NCBI GenBank assembly: GCA_035485275.1 | Contig: DATHOE010000035.1 | Location: forward strand, 1-64,000 | Reading direction: 5' to 3' | Origin: DAIDJD01 sp035485275 | GTDB taxonomy: Bacteria; Oederibacteriota; JAJYGY01; DAIDJD01 | Length of the DNA stretch: 64,000 nt | Shown here: piece by piece, positions 1 through 8,537 of the stretch | How positions within the stretch are numbered: position 1 is the stretch's first letter | How the letters are laid out: the number at the start of each line of letters is the position of its first letter | Notes under the pieces: model-generated | The model's input: only the letters and a program-made list of their open reading frames with translations | The model's database searches: none | What the model was told of the DNA's origin: nothing | Program-made: the position numbers and the translations under genes

Positions 1-1
1 G

Positions 2-3000
2 ACCTTCACGGACTCTCCTACTCAGACCTTCACGGATTCCCCGACCGAAACCTTCACAGACTCGCCGACCCAGACTTTCACGGACTCGCCGACCCAGACG
101 TTCACCGACTCCCCGACCCAGACCTTTACTGCGTCGCCCACAGAAACGTTCACGGACTCACCGACGTCGACCTATACCAATTCGCCCACGGAGACCTTCA
201 CCGACTCTCCGACACAGACTTTCACGGATTCACCGACGGAGACCTTCACGGACTCGCCGACGGAGACCTTCACGGACTCGCCGACGGAGACCTTCACCGA
301 TTCCCCGACCGAAACCTTCACCGATTCCCCTACGGAGACTTTCACCACGTCCCCGACGGACACGTTCACCGATTCTCCGACGTCGACCTTCACGGACTCG
401 CCCACGGAGACCTTCACGGACTCTCCTACGGAGACCTTCACGGATTCTCCGACCCAGACCTTTACAGATTCGCCCACGGAAACCTTTACCGACTCGCCGA
501 CAGAGACCTTCACTGCTTCTCCGACGGAGACCTTCACGGATTCTCCGACTCAGACCTTCACGGACTCGCCGACCGAGACCTTCACGGACTCCCCCACGGA
601 GACCTTCACGGATTCTCCCACACAGACCTTTACGGATTCCCCGACCTCAACGTTCACGGATTCACCCACAGAGACCTTTACGGACTCTCCGACTGAAACA
701 TTCACCGACTCACCCACGGAGACCTTTACCACGTCCCCGACGGATACCTTTACGGACTCCCCGACCTCGACGTTCACGGATTCGCCCACAGAGACCTTCA
801 CCGATTCCCCGACGGAGACGTTCACGGATTCCCCGACGGAGACGTTCACGGATTCCCCGACGGAGACGTTCACGGATTCCCCGACGGAGACGTTCACGGA
901 CTCCCCGACGGAGACCTTCACCGACTCCCCGACAGAGACGTTCACCGCGTCGCCTACGGAGACGTTCACGGACTCCCCGACGGAAACCTTCACGGATTCG
1001 CCTACGGATACCTTTACGGACTCCCCGACCTCGACGTTCACGGATTCGCCCACGGAGACCTTCACCGATTCTCCGACCGAAACCTTTACAGACTCGCCTA
1101 CGGAGACCTTCACGACGTCGCCGACGGAGACCTTTACGGATTCCCCGACCTCGACCTTCACGGACTCGCCGACGGAGACCTTCACGGATTCCCCGACCTC
1201 GACGTTCACGGACTCGCCGACGGAGACCTTCACCGATTCCCCGACGGAGACCTTTACCGACTCGCCGACCGATACCTTTACCTCGTCGCCCACGGAAACC
1301 TTCACGGATTCCCCGACGGAAACCTTCACCGATTCGCCGACCGAGACCTTCACGGATTCGCCGACGTCGACCTTTACGGACTCACCGACGGAGACCTTCA
1401 CGGACTCTCCGACCGAAACCTTCACGGATTCCCCGACGGAGACCTTTACCGATTCTCCGACTGAAACATTCACCGACTCGCCCACGGAGACCTTCACCAC
1501 GTCCCCGACCGATACCTTCACGGATTCCCCGACCTCAACCTTCACGGATTCCCCGACGGAGACTTTCACCGACTCGCCTACATCGACGTTTACGGATTCA
1601 CCCACGGAAACCTCCACGGATTCGCCGACCGAGACGTTCACGGATTCGCCCACGGAGACCTTCACGGACTCTCCGACCTCTACGTTCACGGATTCCCCCA
1701 CCGAGACCTTCACCACGTCCCCGACGGAGACCTTCACGGATTCACCGACGGAGACCTTCACCGACTCCCCGACGGAGACCTTCACGGATTCACCGACGGA
1801 GACCTTCACGGATTCGCCCACGGAGACCTTCACCGATTCCCCGACGGAGACCTTTACCGACTCGCCGACCGATACCTTTACCTCGTCGCCCACGGAAACC
1901 TTCACGGATTCGCCGACGGACACCTTCACCGCGTCGCCGACGGAGACCTTCACGGACTCGCCGACCTCGACGTTCACGGACTCGCCCACGGACACCTTCA
2001 CCGCGTCGCCGACGGACACCTTCACGGACTCGCCCACGGACACCTTCACCGCGTCGCCGACGGACACCTTCACGGATTCGCCCACAGAGACCTTCACGGA
2101 CTCGCCGACTTCGACGTTCACGGACTCGCCGACGGAGACCTTCACCACGTCCCCCACGGATACCTTCACGGATTCCCCGACCGAGACCTTCACGGATTCT
2201 CCGACCGAGACCTTTACGGACTCTCCGACGTCTACGTTCACAGACTCGCCCACGGAGACCTTCACGGACTCTCCGACCTCGACGTTCACGGATTCGCCGA
2301 CCGAGACCTTCACGGCGTCGCCGACGGATACCTTCACGGATTCGCCGACGGAGACCTTCACCGCGTCGCCGACAGAGACGTTCACGGATTCGCCGACGGA
2401 CACCTTCACGGATTCGCCCACGGAGACCTTCACGGACTCGCCGACCTCGACGTTCACGGATTCCCCGACGGAGACCTTCACGGACTCGCCGACCTCGACG
2501 TTCACGGATTCCCCCACCGAGACCTTCACCACGTCCCCGACGGATACCTTCACGGATTCTCCGACGTCGACGTTCACGGACTCGCCGACGGAGACCTTCA
2601 CCGACTCTCCGACGTCGACGTTCACGGACTCGCCGACGGAGACCTTCACCGACTCTCCGACTTCGACGTTCACGGACTCCCCGACCGAGACCTTTACCGC
2701 GTCGCCGACGGAGACCTTCACAGATTCCCCGACGGACACCTACACTGACTCCCCGACCGAGACCTTTACGGACTCGCCGACCTCCACGTTCACGGATTCC
2801 CCGACGGAGACGTTCACGGACTCGCCGACTTCGACGTTCACGGATTCGCCCACGGAGACCTTCACGGACTCGCCGACCTCTACGTTCACGGATTCCCCCA
2901 CCGAGACCTTCACCACGTCCCCGACGGAGACCTTCACGGATTCGCCGACCTCGACGTTCACGGATTCTCCGACCGAGACTTTTACGGACTCTCCGACGTC

Positions 3001-4980
3001 TACGTTCACGGACTCGCCCACGGAGACCTTCACGGACTCTCCGACCTCGACGTTCACGGATTCGCCGACAGAGACCTTCACTGCGTCGCCGACGGAGACC
3101 TTCACGGACTCCCCGACCGACACCTTCACGGCGTCGCCGACGGAGACCTTCACAGATTCCCCGACGGACACCTACACCGACTCCCCGACCGAGACCTTTA
3201 CGGACTCGCCGACCTCTACGTTCACGGATTCCCCGACGGAGACCTTCACGGACTCGCCGACTTCGACGTTCACGGATTCGCCCACGGAGACCTTCACGGA
3301 CTCCCCGACCTCTACCTTCACGGATTCCCCCACCGAGACCTTCACCACGTCCCCGACGGATACCTTTACGGACTCCCCGACCTCGACGTTCACGGATTCC
3401 CCGACCGAGACCTTTACGGACTCTCCGACCTCGACCTTCACGGACTCGCCCACAGAGACCTTCACGGACTCGCCGACCTCGACGTTCACGGATTCGCCGA
3501 CCGAGACCTTCACGGCATCACCGACGGAGACCTTCACGGACTCCCCGACAGAGACCTTCACGGCGTCGCCGACCGAGACCTTCACAGATTCCCCGACGGA
3601 CACCTACACGGATTCGCCCACGGAGACCTACACGGATTCGCCGACGTCTACGTTCACGGATTCGCCTACAGAGACCTTCACGGACTCGCCGACTTCGACG
3701 TTCACGGATTCGCCTACGGAGACCTTCACCACGTCCCCGACCGAGACCTTCACGGATTCGCCGACTTCGACGTTCACGGATTCCCCGACGGAGACCTTCA
3801 CGGACTCCCCGACTTCGACCTTCACGGATTCACCCACAGAAACCTTCACGGACTCTCCGACCTCTACGTTCACGGATTCGCCGACCGAGACCTTCACGGC
3901 GTCGCCGACGGAGACCTTCACGGACTCCCCGACCGACACCTTTACCGCTTCGCCGACAGAGACCTTCACGGATTCGCCGACCGACACTGTGACGGATTCG
4001 CCCACGGAGACCTTCACGGACTCGCCGACCTCTACCTTCACGGATTCCCCGACGGAGACCTTCACGGACTCTCCCACTTCGACGTTCACGGATTCGCCCA
4101 CGGAGACCTTCACCACGACCCCGACGGAGACCTTCACGGATTCCCCGACCTCGACGTTCACGGATTCGCCCACGGAAACCTTCACGGACTCTCCGACCTC
4201 GACGTTCACGGATTCGCCGACGGAGACCTCCACGGACTCTCCGACTTCGACGTTCACGGATTCCCCGACGGAAACCTTGACGGATTCGCCGACCCCGACC
4301 TTCACGGATTCGCCGACCGAGACCTTGACGGACTCCCCGACCGAGACCTTCACGGACTCCCCGACGTCGACCGTGACGGATTCCCCGACGGATACCTTCA
4401 CGGCATCCCCGACCTCGACGTTCACGGATTCGCCGACCGAGACCTTCACGGCGTCCCCGACCTCGACGTTCACGGACTCGCCGACCGAGACCTTCACGAC
4501 GACCCCGACGGAGACCTTCACGGATTCGCCGACAGACACCTTCACGGATTCGCCCACGGAGACCTTCACCGACTCGCCGACCTCGACGTTCACGGATTCG
4601 CCGACGCAGACCTTCACAGCGTCTCCGACGGAGACCTTCAGCGCCTCGCCGACCGAGTCACTGACGGCCTCCCCTACGGAGTCCTTCACGGATTCGCCGA
4701 CCCAGACGTCCACGGACACGCCCAGTTCGACCTTCACGGCGTCGCCGACCCTGACCGCCACGGATTCGTCGACGGAAACGTCCACGGTTTCGCCCACGGC
4801 GACCTTCACGGATTCGCCCACCGAAAGCTCCACGGATTCGCCGACCTCGACCTTCACGGCCTCGCCGACGGAGAGCTTTAGCACGACCCCGACCTCGACC
4901 TTCAGCGATTCGCCGACGTCGATCTCGACGGATTCGCCGACCAACACCTTCACGGCCTCGCCGACGCCGACCTACACGGT
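2..4980 (+). repeat. 24-bp tandem repeat array, about 200 units, with 384-bp higher-order period
   Basis: In-phase 24-bp units encode one octapeptide each. Synonymous positions vary freely (GAC/GAT, TCG/TCC/TCT/TCA, ACC/ACG) while the peptide stays fixed. Variant units in which Asp is replaced by Thr (TTC ACC ACG) fall at 344, 728, 1112, 1496, 1712, 2144, 2528, 2912, 3344, 3728, 4112 and 4496. Spacings are 384, 384, 384, 216, 432, 384, 384, 432, 384, 384 and 384 bp, all whole multiples of 24. Confidence 0.95.
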
Positions 4981-6244
4981 GTCCTCGACGGTGACGCTCA
5001 CGGATTCGCCCAGTTCCACCGGCACCCCGACGAGGACCGGCACGGACACGGAAACCGCCACGGACTCGCCCACGGTGACCAGGACGAGCACGGCGACCCG
5101 TACACCGACGGCGACGCCCACCGACACCCGTTCCGCGACCGACACGCGGACCCTGACGGCCACGCGTACCCTGACGGTCACGCGCACCTCGACCGACACG
5201 AGGACGCCGACCCGCACCGCCACGCGGACGGAGACGCCGACGTGGACGGAGACGCCCACGCGGTCCGACACGCCGACGCCGTCGCACACCTGCACGGTCA
5301 CGGAAACCCTGTCGCCGACCTACACGGTCACGGTGACGCCCGCGGCGACGGTAGCGGCCAACATCGGGGTGACGGTCCACATCTACAACAGCGCCGGGGA
5401 GCTCGTGTACACGGCCCCCGAAATGCTGATGTTCAACCACGCCATCACCGGCATCTCGACGGTGGACGGGGCCTTCGTGCCCGGCCCGGGGGCCGCCGCG
5501 GTCTTCCAGCTGAACGGCGCCAACGGGGTCTTCACCTGGAGCGGAACCAATTCGAACGGACAGATGACGGCGTCAGGGGTCTACACCGTGGAATTCACCG
5601 AATCGAACGGCCCCAACCCCGTCACCTACTCGGTCGACGCCACCGTCCTGGCCCTGCAGACCCAGAGCAACGTCTCGATCTTCAACAGCGCCGGTGAACT
5701 GGTGGATTACTTCCCAGTCACGGGTTCGGCCGCATTCCTGAGCGTCGGGCAGAACGGCCAGGACAGCTTTATCCCCGGCCAGGGCAAGGGGATCCTGATC
5801 ACCTGGGGCCCGGGCGCCGGCGACTCCATGTACTGGAACGGCACCAACGCCAACGGCATCCAGGTCGCTTCCGGCACCTACCTGGTGGAGGTCACCACCC
5901 AGAGCGCCGGGGACCCCGTGGTCACCCGCAAGGGCGTGATCGTGGTCATGGACCCCAACGCGGACCTGCTGGCCGGCGCGGCGATCGGACCCAATCCGCT
6001 GGCGGTCCGCGGCGAGCCGCTGACGGTGTTCGCTCCGGCGCTTGCGGCGGGTGACTTCCTTGAGGTTGAGATTTATGATCTGGCCGGACAATTGGTGGCC
6101 CAGTCCTACGGGGAAGGCCCCAAGCTCCAGCTGTCCCTGCCCGACAGCGCCGCGGGCGGCGTATACCTGGTGGTCCTGAGGGCTCGCAACGCCCAGACCG
6201 GGGTCACCCAACGGCGCGTGCTAAAACTGGCGGTCATCCGCTAG
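2..6244 (+). CDS. Giant Thr/Ser/Pro octapeptide-repeat surface protein with FlgD-like C-terminus (5' partial)
   Basis: The frame is open from the window edge to the TAG at 6242-6244, so the start lies upstream; 2,080 codons are visible. Roughly the first 1,660 residues are octapeptides of the form T-F-T-D-S-P-T-(E/S/Q/D), with occasional T or A in place of D. They grade after about base 4,620 into less regular T/S/P-rich sequence (T-R-T-x-T types) to about 5,345. The last 300 residues are non-repetitive: two FlgD-like Ig modules (each with a Y/F-N-S-A-G-E-L-V strand and a W-x-G-T-N-x-N-G turn) and a final module with G-P-N-P and V-E-I-Y-D-L-A-G, resembling the C-terminal sorting domains of type IX secretion substrates. 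I infer an exported stalk or adhesin-like protein anchored or sorted through its C-terminus. Function and cell location are inference; no enzymatic domain is visible. Confidence 0.85.
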   Translation, partial: TFTDSPTQTFTDSPTETFTDSPTQTFTDSPTQTFTDSPTQTFTASPTETFTDSPTSTYTNSPTETFTDSPTQTFTDSPTETFTDSPTETFTDSPTETFTDSPTETFTDSPTETFTTSPTDTFTDSPTSTFTDSPTETFTDSPTETFTDSPTQTFTDSPTETFTDSPTETFTASPTETFTDSPTQTFTDSPTETFTDSPTETFTDSPTQTFTDSPTSTFTDSPTETFTDSPTETFTDSPTETFTTSPTDTFTDSPTSTFTDSPTETFTDSPTETFTDSPTETFTDSPTETFTDSPTETFTDSPTETFTDSPTETFTASPTETFTDSPTETFTDSPTDTFTDSPTSTFTDSPTETFTDSPTETFTDSPTETFTTSPTETFTDSPTSTFTDSPTETFTDSPTSTFTDSPTETFTDSPTETFTDSPTDTFTSSPTETFTDSPTETFTDSPTETFTDSPTSTFTDSPTETFTDSPTETFTDSPTETFTDSPTETFTDSPTETFTTSPTDTFTDSPTSTFTDSPTETFTDSPTSTFTDSPTETSTDSPTETFTDSPTETFTDSPTSTFTDSPTETFTTSPTETFTDSPTETFTDSPTETFTDSPTETFTDSPTETFTDSPTETFTDSPTDTFTSSPTETFTDSPTDTFTASPTETFTDSPTSTFTDSPTDTFTASPTDTFTDSPTDTFTASPTDTFTDSPTETFTDSPTSTFTDSPTETFTTSPTDTFTDSPTETFTDSPTETFTDSPTSTFTDSPTETFTDSPTSTFTDSPTETFTASPTDTFTDSPTETFTASPTETFTDSPTDTFTDSPTETFTDSPTSTFTDSPTETFTDSPTSTFTDSPTETFTTSPTDTFTDSPTSTFTDSPTETFTDSPTSTFTDSPTETFTDSPTSTFTDSPTETFTASPTETFTDSPTDTYTDSPTETFTDSPTSTFTDSPTETFTDSPTSTFTDSPTETFTDSPTSTFTDSPTETFTTSPTETFTDSPTSTFTDSPTETFTDSPTSTFTDSPTETFTDSPTSTFTDSPTETFTASPTETFTDSPTDTFTASPTETFTDSPTDTYTDSPTETFTDSPTSTFTDSPTETFTDSPTSTFTDSPTETFTDSPTSTFTDSPTETFTTSPTDTFTDSPTSTFTDSPTETFTDSPTSTFTDSPTETFTDSPTSTFTDSPTETFTASPTETFTDSPTETFTASPTETFTDSPTDTYTDSPTETYTDSPTSTFTDSPTETFTDSPTSTFTDSPTETFTTSPTETFTDSPTSTFTDSPTETFTDSPTSTFTDSPTETFTDSPTSTFTDSPTETFTASPTETFTDSPTDTFTASPTETFTDSPTDTVTDSPTETFTDSPTSTFTDSPTETFTDSPTSTFTDSPTETFTTTPTETFTDSPTSTFTDSPTETFTDSPTSTFTDSPTETSTDSPTSTFTDSPTETLTDSPTPTFTDSPTETLTDSPTETFTDSPTSTVTDSPTDTFTASPTSTFTDSPTETFTASPTSTFTDSPTETFTTTPTETFTDSPTDTFTDSPTETFTDSPTSTFTDSPTQTFTASPTETFSASPTESLTASPTESFTDSPTQTSTDTPSSTFTASPTLTATDSSTETSTVSPTATFTDSPTESSTDSPTSTFTASPTESFSTTPTSTFSDSPTSISTDSPTNTFTASPTPTYTVSSTVTLTDSPSSTGTPTRTGTDTETATDSPTVTRTSTATRTPTATPTDTRSATDTRTLTATRTLTVTRTSTDTRTPTRTATRTETPTWTETPTRSDTPTPSHTCTVTETLSPTYTVTVTPAATVAANIGVTVHIYNSAGELVYTAPEMLMFNHAITGISTVDGAFVPGPGAAAVFQLNGANGVFTWSGTNSNGQMTASGVYTVEFTESNGPNPVTYSVDATVLALQTQSNVSIFNSAGELVDYFPVTGSAAFLSVGQNGQDSFIPGQGKGILITWGPGAGDSMYWNGTNANGIQVASGTYLVEVTTQSAGDPVVTRKGVIVVMDPNADLLAGAAIGPNPLAVRGEPLTVFAPALAAGDFLEVEIYDLAGQLVAQSYGEGPKLQLSLPDSAAGGVYLVVLRARNAQTGVTQRRVLKLAVIR
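2740..3603 (+). repeat. Two adjacent 432-bp (18-unit) near-identical blocks in the repeat array
   Basis: Positions 2740-3171 and 3172-3603 match unit by unit with few differences. Marker units with Tyr instead of Phe (TAC ACT/ACC/ACG) recur at 2741, 3173 and 3605, exactly 432 bp apart. This points to recent block duplication by unequal exchange within the array. Confidence 0.85.
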
Positions 6245-6268
6245 CCTGGACCGGAGGTCCGCGCCCGC

Positions 6269-6700
6269 ATGGTTCTTCGTGAGCACGCTTCACTGTCCCT
6301 TTGTGGGGCCGCGGCCCTTTACCTGGCGACGGCGGACGCCTCCGCGGCGGCGGCCTTCTGGGTGGCCGGCACGCTGGTGGACGTCGACCATCTGGTCGAT
6401 TACTGGCGGGACGACGGCTTCAACCTCAGGCTGGCGCGTTTTTTCGCCTATTTCCCGGGCCGTTCGCCGGTTTTCCTGCTGCTGCCCTTCCACGCATGGG
6501 AATGGGTACTGGGCCTGCTCGCCGTGGTGTTGGGGGCCGGCGCCCCCTTGTGGGTCTGGGGGCTGGCAATGGGCTGGCTGAGCCACCTTCTGCTGGACCA
6601 GCGCTTCAACCCGAGCCAGCAGCCCCTGGCCTATTGGTTCGCCTACCGCTGGAACCGGGGCTTCCGCGCCTCGGAGTTTTATGACGGCGGCGCTTTATGA
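6269..6700 (+). CDS. Small integral membrane protein, YdjM-like
   Basis: A 143-residue hydrophobic protein with about four membrane-spanning segments. Conserved polar motifs sit at membrane edges: D-V-D-H-L-V-D-Y near residue 38, H-A-W-E-W near 75 and H-L-L-L-D-Q near 106. This H/D/E pattern is typical of the YdjM/DUF457-type inner-membrane proteins often labelled metal-dependent hydrolases; the activity is not proven for that family. Its stop overlaps the nth start by 4 bp (ATGA), so the two are probably co-transcribed. The ATG lies 24 bp after the repeat gene's stop. Confidence 0.7.
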   Translation: MVLREHASLSLCGAAALYLATADASAAAAFWVAGTLVDVDHLVDYWRDDGFNLRLARFFAYFPGRSPVFLLLPFHAWEWVLGLLAVVLGAGAPLWVWGLAMGWLSHLLLDQRFNPSQQPLAYWFAYRWNRGFRASEFYDGGAL

Positions 6701-7326
6701 CAAAAACCAAGGCAGCCAAGATCTTTTCCCTGCTGGATGCGGCGTACCCCGACGCCCACTGCGAACTGGACCACCAGGGGCCTTTCCAACTGCTGGCGGC
6801 CACGATCCTTTCCGCCCAATGCACGGACCGCAACGTCAACCGCGCCACCCCGGCCTTGTTCAAGGCCTGGCCCACGGCCGAAGCCATGGCCAAGGCGAAG
6901 CCCTCCAGCGTGGAAAGCCGCATCCGGACCCTGGGGCTGTTCCGAGGCAAGGCCCGCAACCTGGTGGGCATGGCCCAGGCCCTGGTGCGGGACCACCACG
7001 GACAGGTGCCCCGCAGTTTGGAGGCCCTGGTGGCCCTGCCCGGGGTCGGGCGCAAGACGGCCAATGTGGTGCTGAGCAACGCTTTCGGCCTGCCGGGCCT
7101 GGCCGTGGACACCCACGTGCTGCGGGTGGGCGGGCGCCTGGGTCTGATCGCCACCCAGGATCCGGTGAAGGCCGAAGCCCGCCTGTGCGCGCTGCTTCCG
7201 CCCGCGGAGTGGGGACGCGCCTCCCATCTGCTGATCTGGCACGGCCGCCGGGTCTGCGCCGCCCGCAAGCCGCGCTGCGCGGAATGCCCGGTCCGGGCCC
7301 TGTGCCCATCAGCGGAAAAGGCCTGA
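6697..7326 (+). CDS. nth: Endonuclease III (DNA glycosylase/AP lyase)
   Basis: A base-excision repair enzyme that removes oxidised pyrimidines and nicks the abasic site. The 209 residues match the normal family length. The helix-hairpin-helix L-P-G-V-G-R-K ends in Lys120 (Schiff-base lysine) and V-D-T-H carries the catalytic Asp138, the same numbering as in E. coli. The C-terminal [4Fe-4S] motif C-x6-C-x2-C-x5-C is complete. It starts inside the stop of the upstream membrane-protein gene. Confidence 0.96.
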   Translation: MTKTKAAKIFSLLDAAYPDAHCELDHQGPFQLLAATILSAQCTDRNVNRATPALFKAWPTAEAMAKAKPSSVESRIRTLGLFRGKARNLVGMAQALVRDHHGQVPRSLEALVALPGVGRKTANVVLSNAFGLPGLAVDTHVLRVGGRLGLIATQDPVKAEARLCALLPPAEWGRASHLLIWHGRRVCAARKPRCAECPVRALCPSAEKA

Positions 7327-7369
7327 TTTCCGCCCATTGGAATAATTTATAGGGGTCTGTGGATAAAGC

Positions 7370-7397
7370 TTGCCGCCCAAGGAGCGCTCTATATGAT
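7370..7397 (+). promoter_or_regulatory. Candidate sigma-70 promoter upstream of the TPR-like gene
   Basis: TTGCCG at 7370-7375 and TATGAT at 7392-7397 are separated by 16 bp in the 134-bp gap after nth. This would start the long run of overlapping genes beginning at 7467. Confidence 0.4.
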
Positions 7398-7466
7398 AGG
7401 GTCCGGTCCGAGCTTGCGGCGTCCTGTCCTTCCTTGTCCCGGATTTCACTTTTTCCATAAGTGCCG

Positions 7467-8537
7467 ATGATGCGTAGCCTGATCCTGGCTGTTTTAGCCC
7501 TGAATTTCGTCCTTCCGCTGGGCGCTGCCGTTACCGCGACCGCCGCGGTCACGGCCAGTCCCACGGCCACGGTGTTGTGGACCGATGAGAACATCCCCAA
7601 ACCGGTCCTGGAGAGCCTGACCCAAGCCCAGGACCTCGCCCTGGACCTCCGCTATGACGACGCCGAGGCCATGATACGCGCCGCCACTCCCCAGGCGCCG
7701 GACCACCCCTTGTGCGGCGTCTTCCTGGTGGCGACCCTGCTTTCGCGCATCCAGGAGAACTTCAAGGTCGGCGCCCGGGTCGTGCCGCCGGCCTTCTTCA
7801 AGGAGGCCGACAAGCTCGTGGACACGGCGCAAAAACAGCGGGACGCCTTTCCCAACAGCCCCTATCCCTGCCTTTACCTCGGCGCGGCCTTCGGAATGAG
7901 GGGACTGGCCAAGCTTTATGCGGGCAACTATCTGGCCAGCTATTGGGACGGCAAGCGGGGCGCCGGACTCCTCAAAGAGGCCGTGGCCATGGATCCGACC
8001 CTGTACAACGCCTACATGGGCCTGGGCCAGTTCGAGTATTACTGCGGAACCCTGGCCGGGGTCCTGCAGTTTCTCCTGGCCCTGCCCGGCGACCCCGTCA
8101 AGGGCCTGGCCATGCTGAAAACCTGCCAGGACAAGGGCACCTACGCGTCCTGGCCCTGCGAGGCCTACCGCATCCGCCTGATGTGCGGCGAACGCCACGA
8201 CTTCGCGGGTTCCGAACCGGAGCTGGCGGACTTGCAGGCCCGCTATCCCGACAATTACGAGTTCGCCATCGACGTATTCAATTCCCTGGACGCCGGGGTG
8301 AACACGCCGGGCTTAAGGGACGCCGCCCAGCGGGTCCTTCTGCACATGGACCAGGGCTGGAAGACGCCCAGTTACGCCCCCCTGGACCCGGACGCCGCAC
8401 GCCTGAGCTTTGCCAAGGCCTGCATGGCGGCCGGGGACACCGCCACCGCGGGGACCTCCTTGAGCGCGCTGCTGACCCGGCCTGAGCCCTGGCACACCCG
8501 GGCGGAAACCCTTCTGCGGCAGAGCGCAGCGCGATGA
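7467..8537 (+). CDS. Secreted TPR-like helical repeat protein
   Basis: A 356-residue protein with an N-terminal signal peptide (M-M-R-S-L then a hydrophobic core ending near A-V-T-A), so export is predicted. The rest is alpha-helical with TPR-type alternation: A-x-x-L-D-L-R-Y-D-D-A-E near residue 50, and L-L-K-E-A-V-A-M-D-P-T-L-Y-N-A-Y-M-G-L-G near 170. I chose ATG 7467; a GTG at 7461 and an ATG at 7470 are equally possible because no clear ribosome-binding site is present. The stop overlaps the polC start by 4 bp. It has no catalytic motif; a role in binding or assembly at the envelope is an inference. Confidence 0.75.
   Translation: MMRSLILAVLALNFVLPLGAAVTATAAVTASPTATVLWTDENIPKPVLESLTQAQDLALDLRYDDAEAMIRAATPQAPDHPLCGVFLVATLLSRIQENFKVGARVVPPAFFKEADKLVDTAQKQRDAFPNSPYPCLYLGAAFGMRGLAKLYAGNYLASYWDGKRGAGLLKEAVAMDPTLYNAYMGLGQFEYYCGTLAGVLQFLLALPGDPVKGLAMLKTCQDKGTYASWPCEAYRIRLMCGERHDFAGSEPELADLQARYPDNYEFAIDVFNSLDAGVNTPGLRDAAQRVLLHMDQGWKTPSYAPLDPDAARLSFAKACMAAGDTATAGTSLSALLTRPEPWHTRAETLLRQSAAR

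Noticed and set aside
172..4953. Long minus-strand open frames in the repeat array (V-K-V-S-V-G-E-S type peptides)
   Set aside because: They are the stop-free complement of the 24-bp repeat; the plus frame continues into real domains and the minus frames are broken at arbitrary units.
1..4980. Possible CRISPR array because of short regular repeats
   Set aside because: Repeats are contiguous 24-mers without unique spacers, in frame with a protein.
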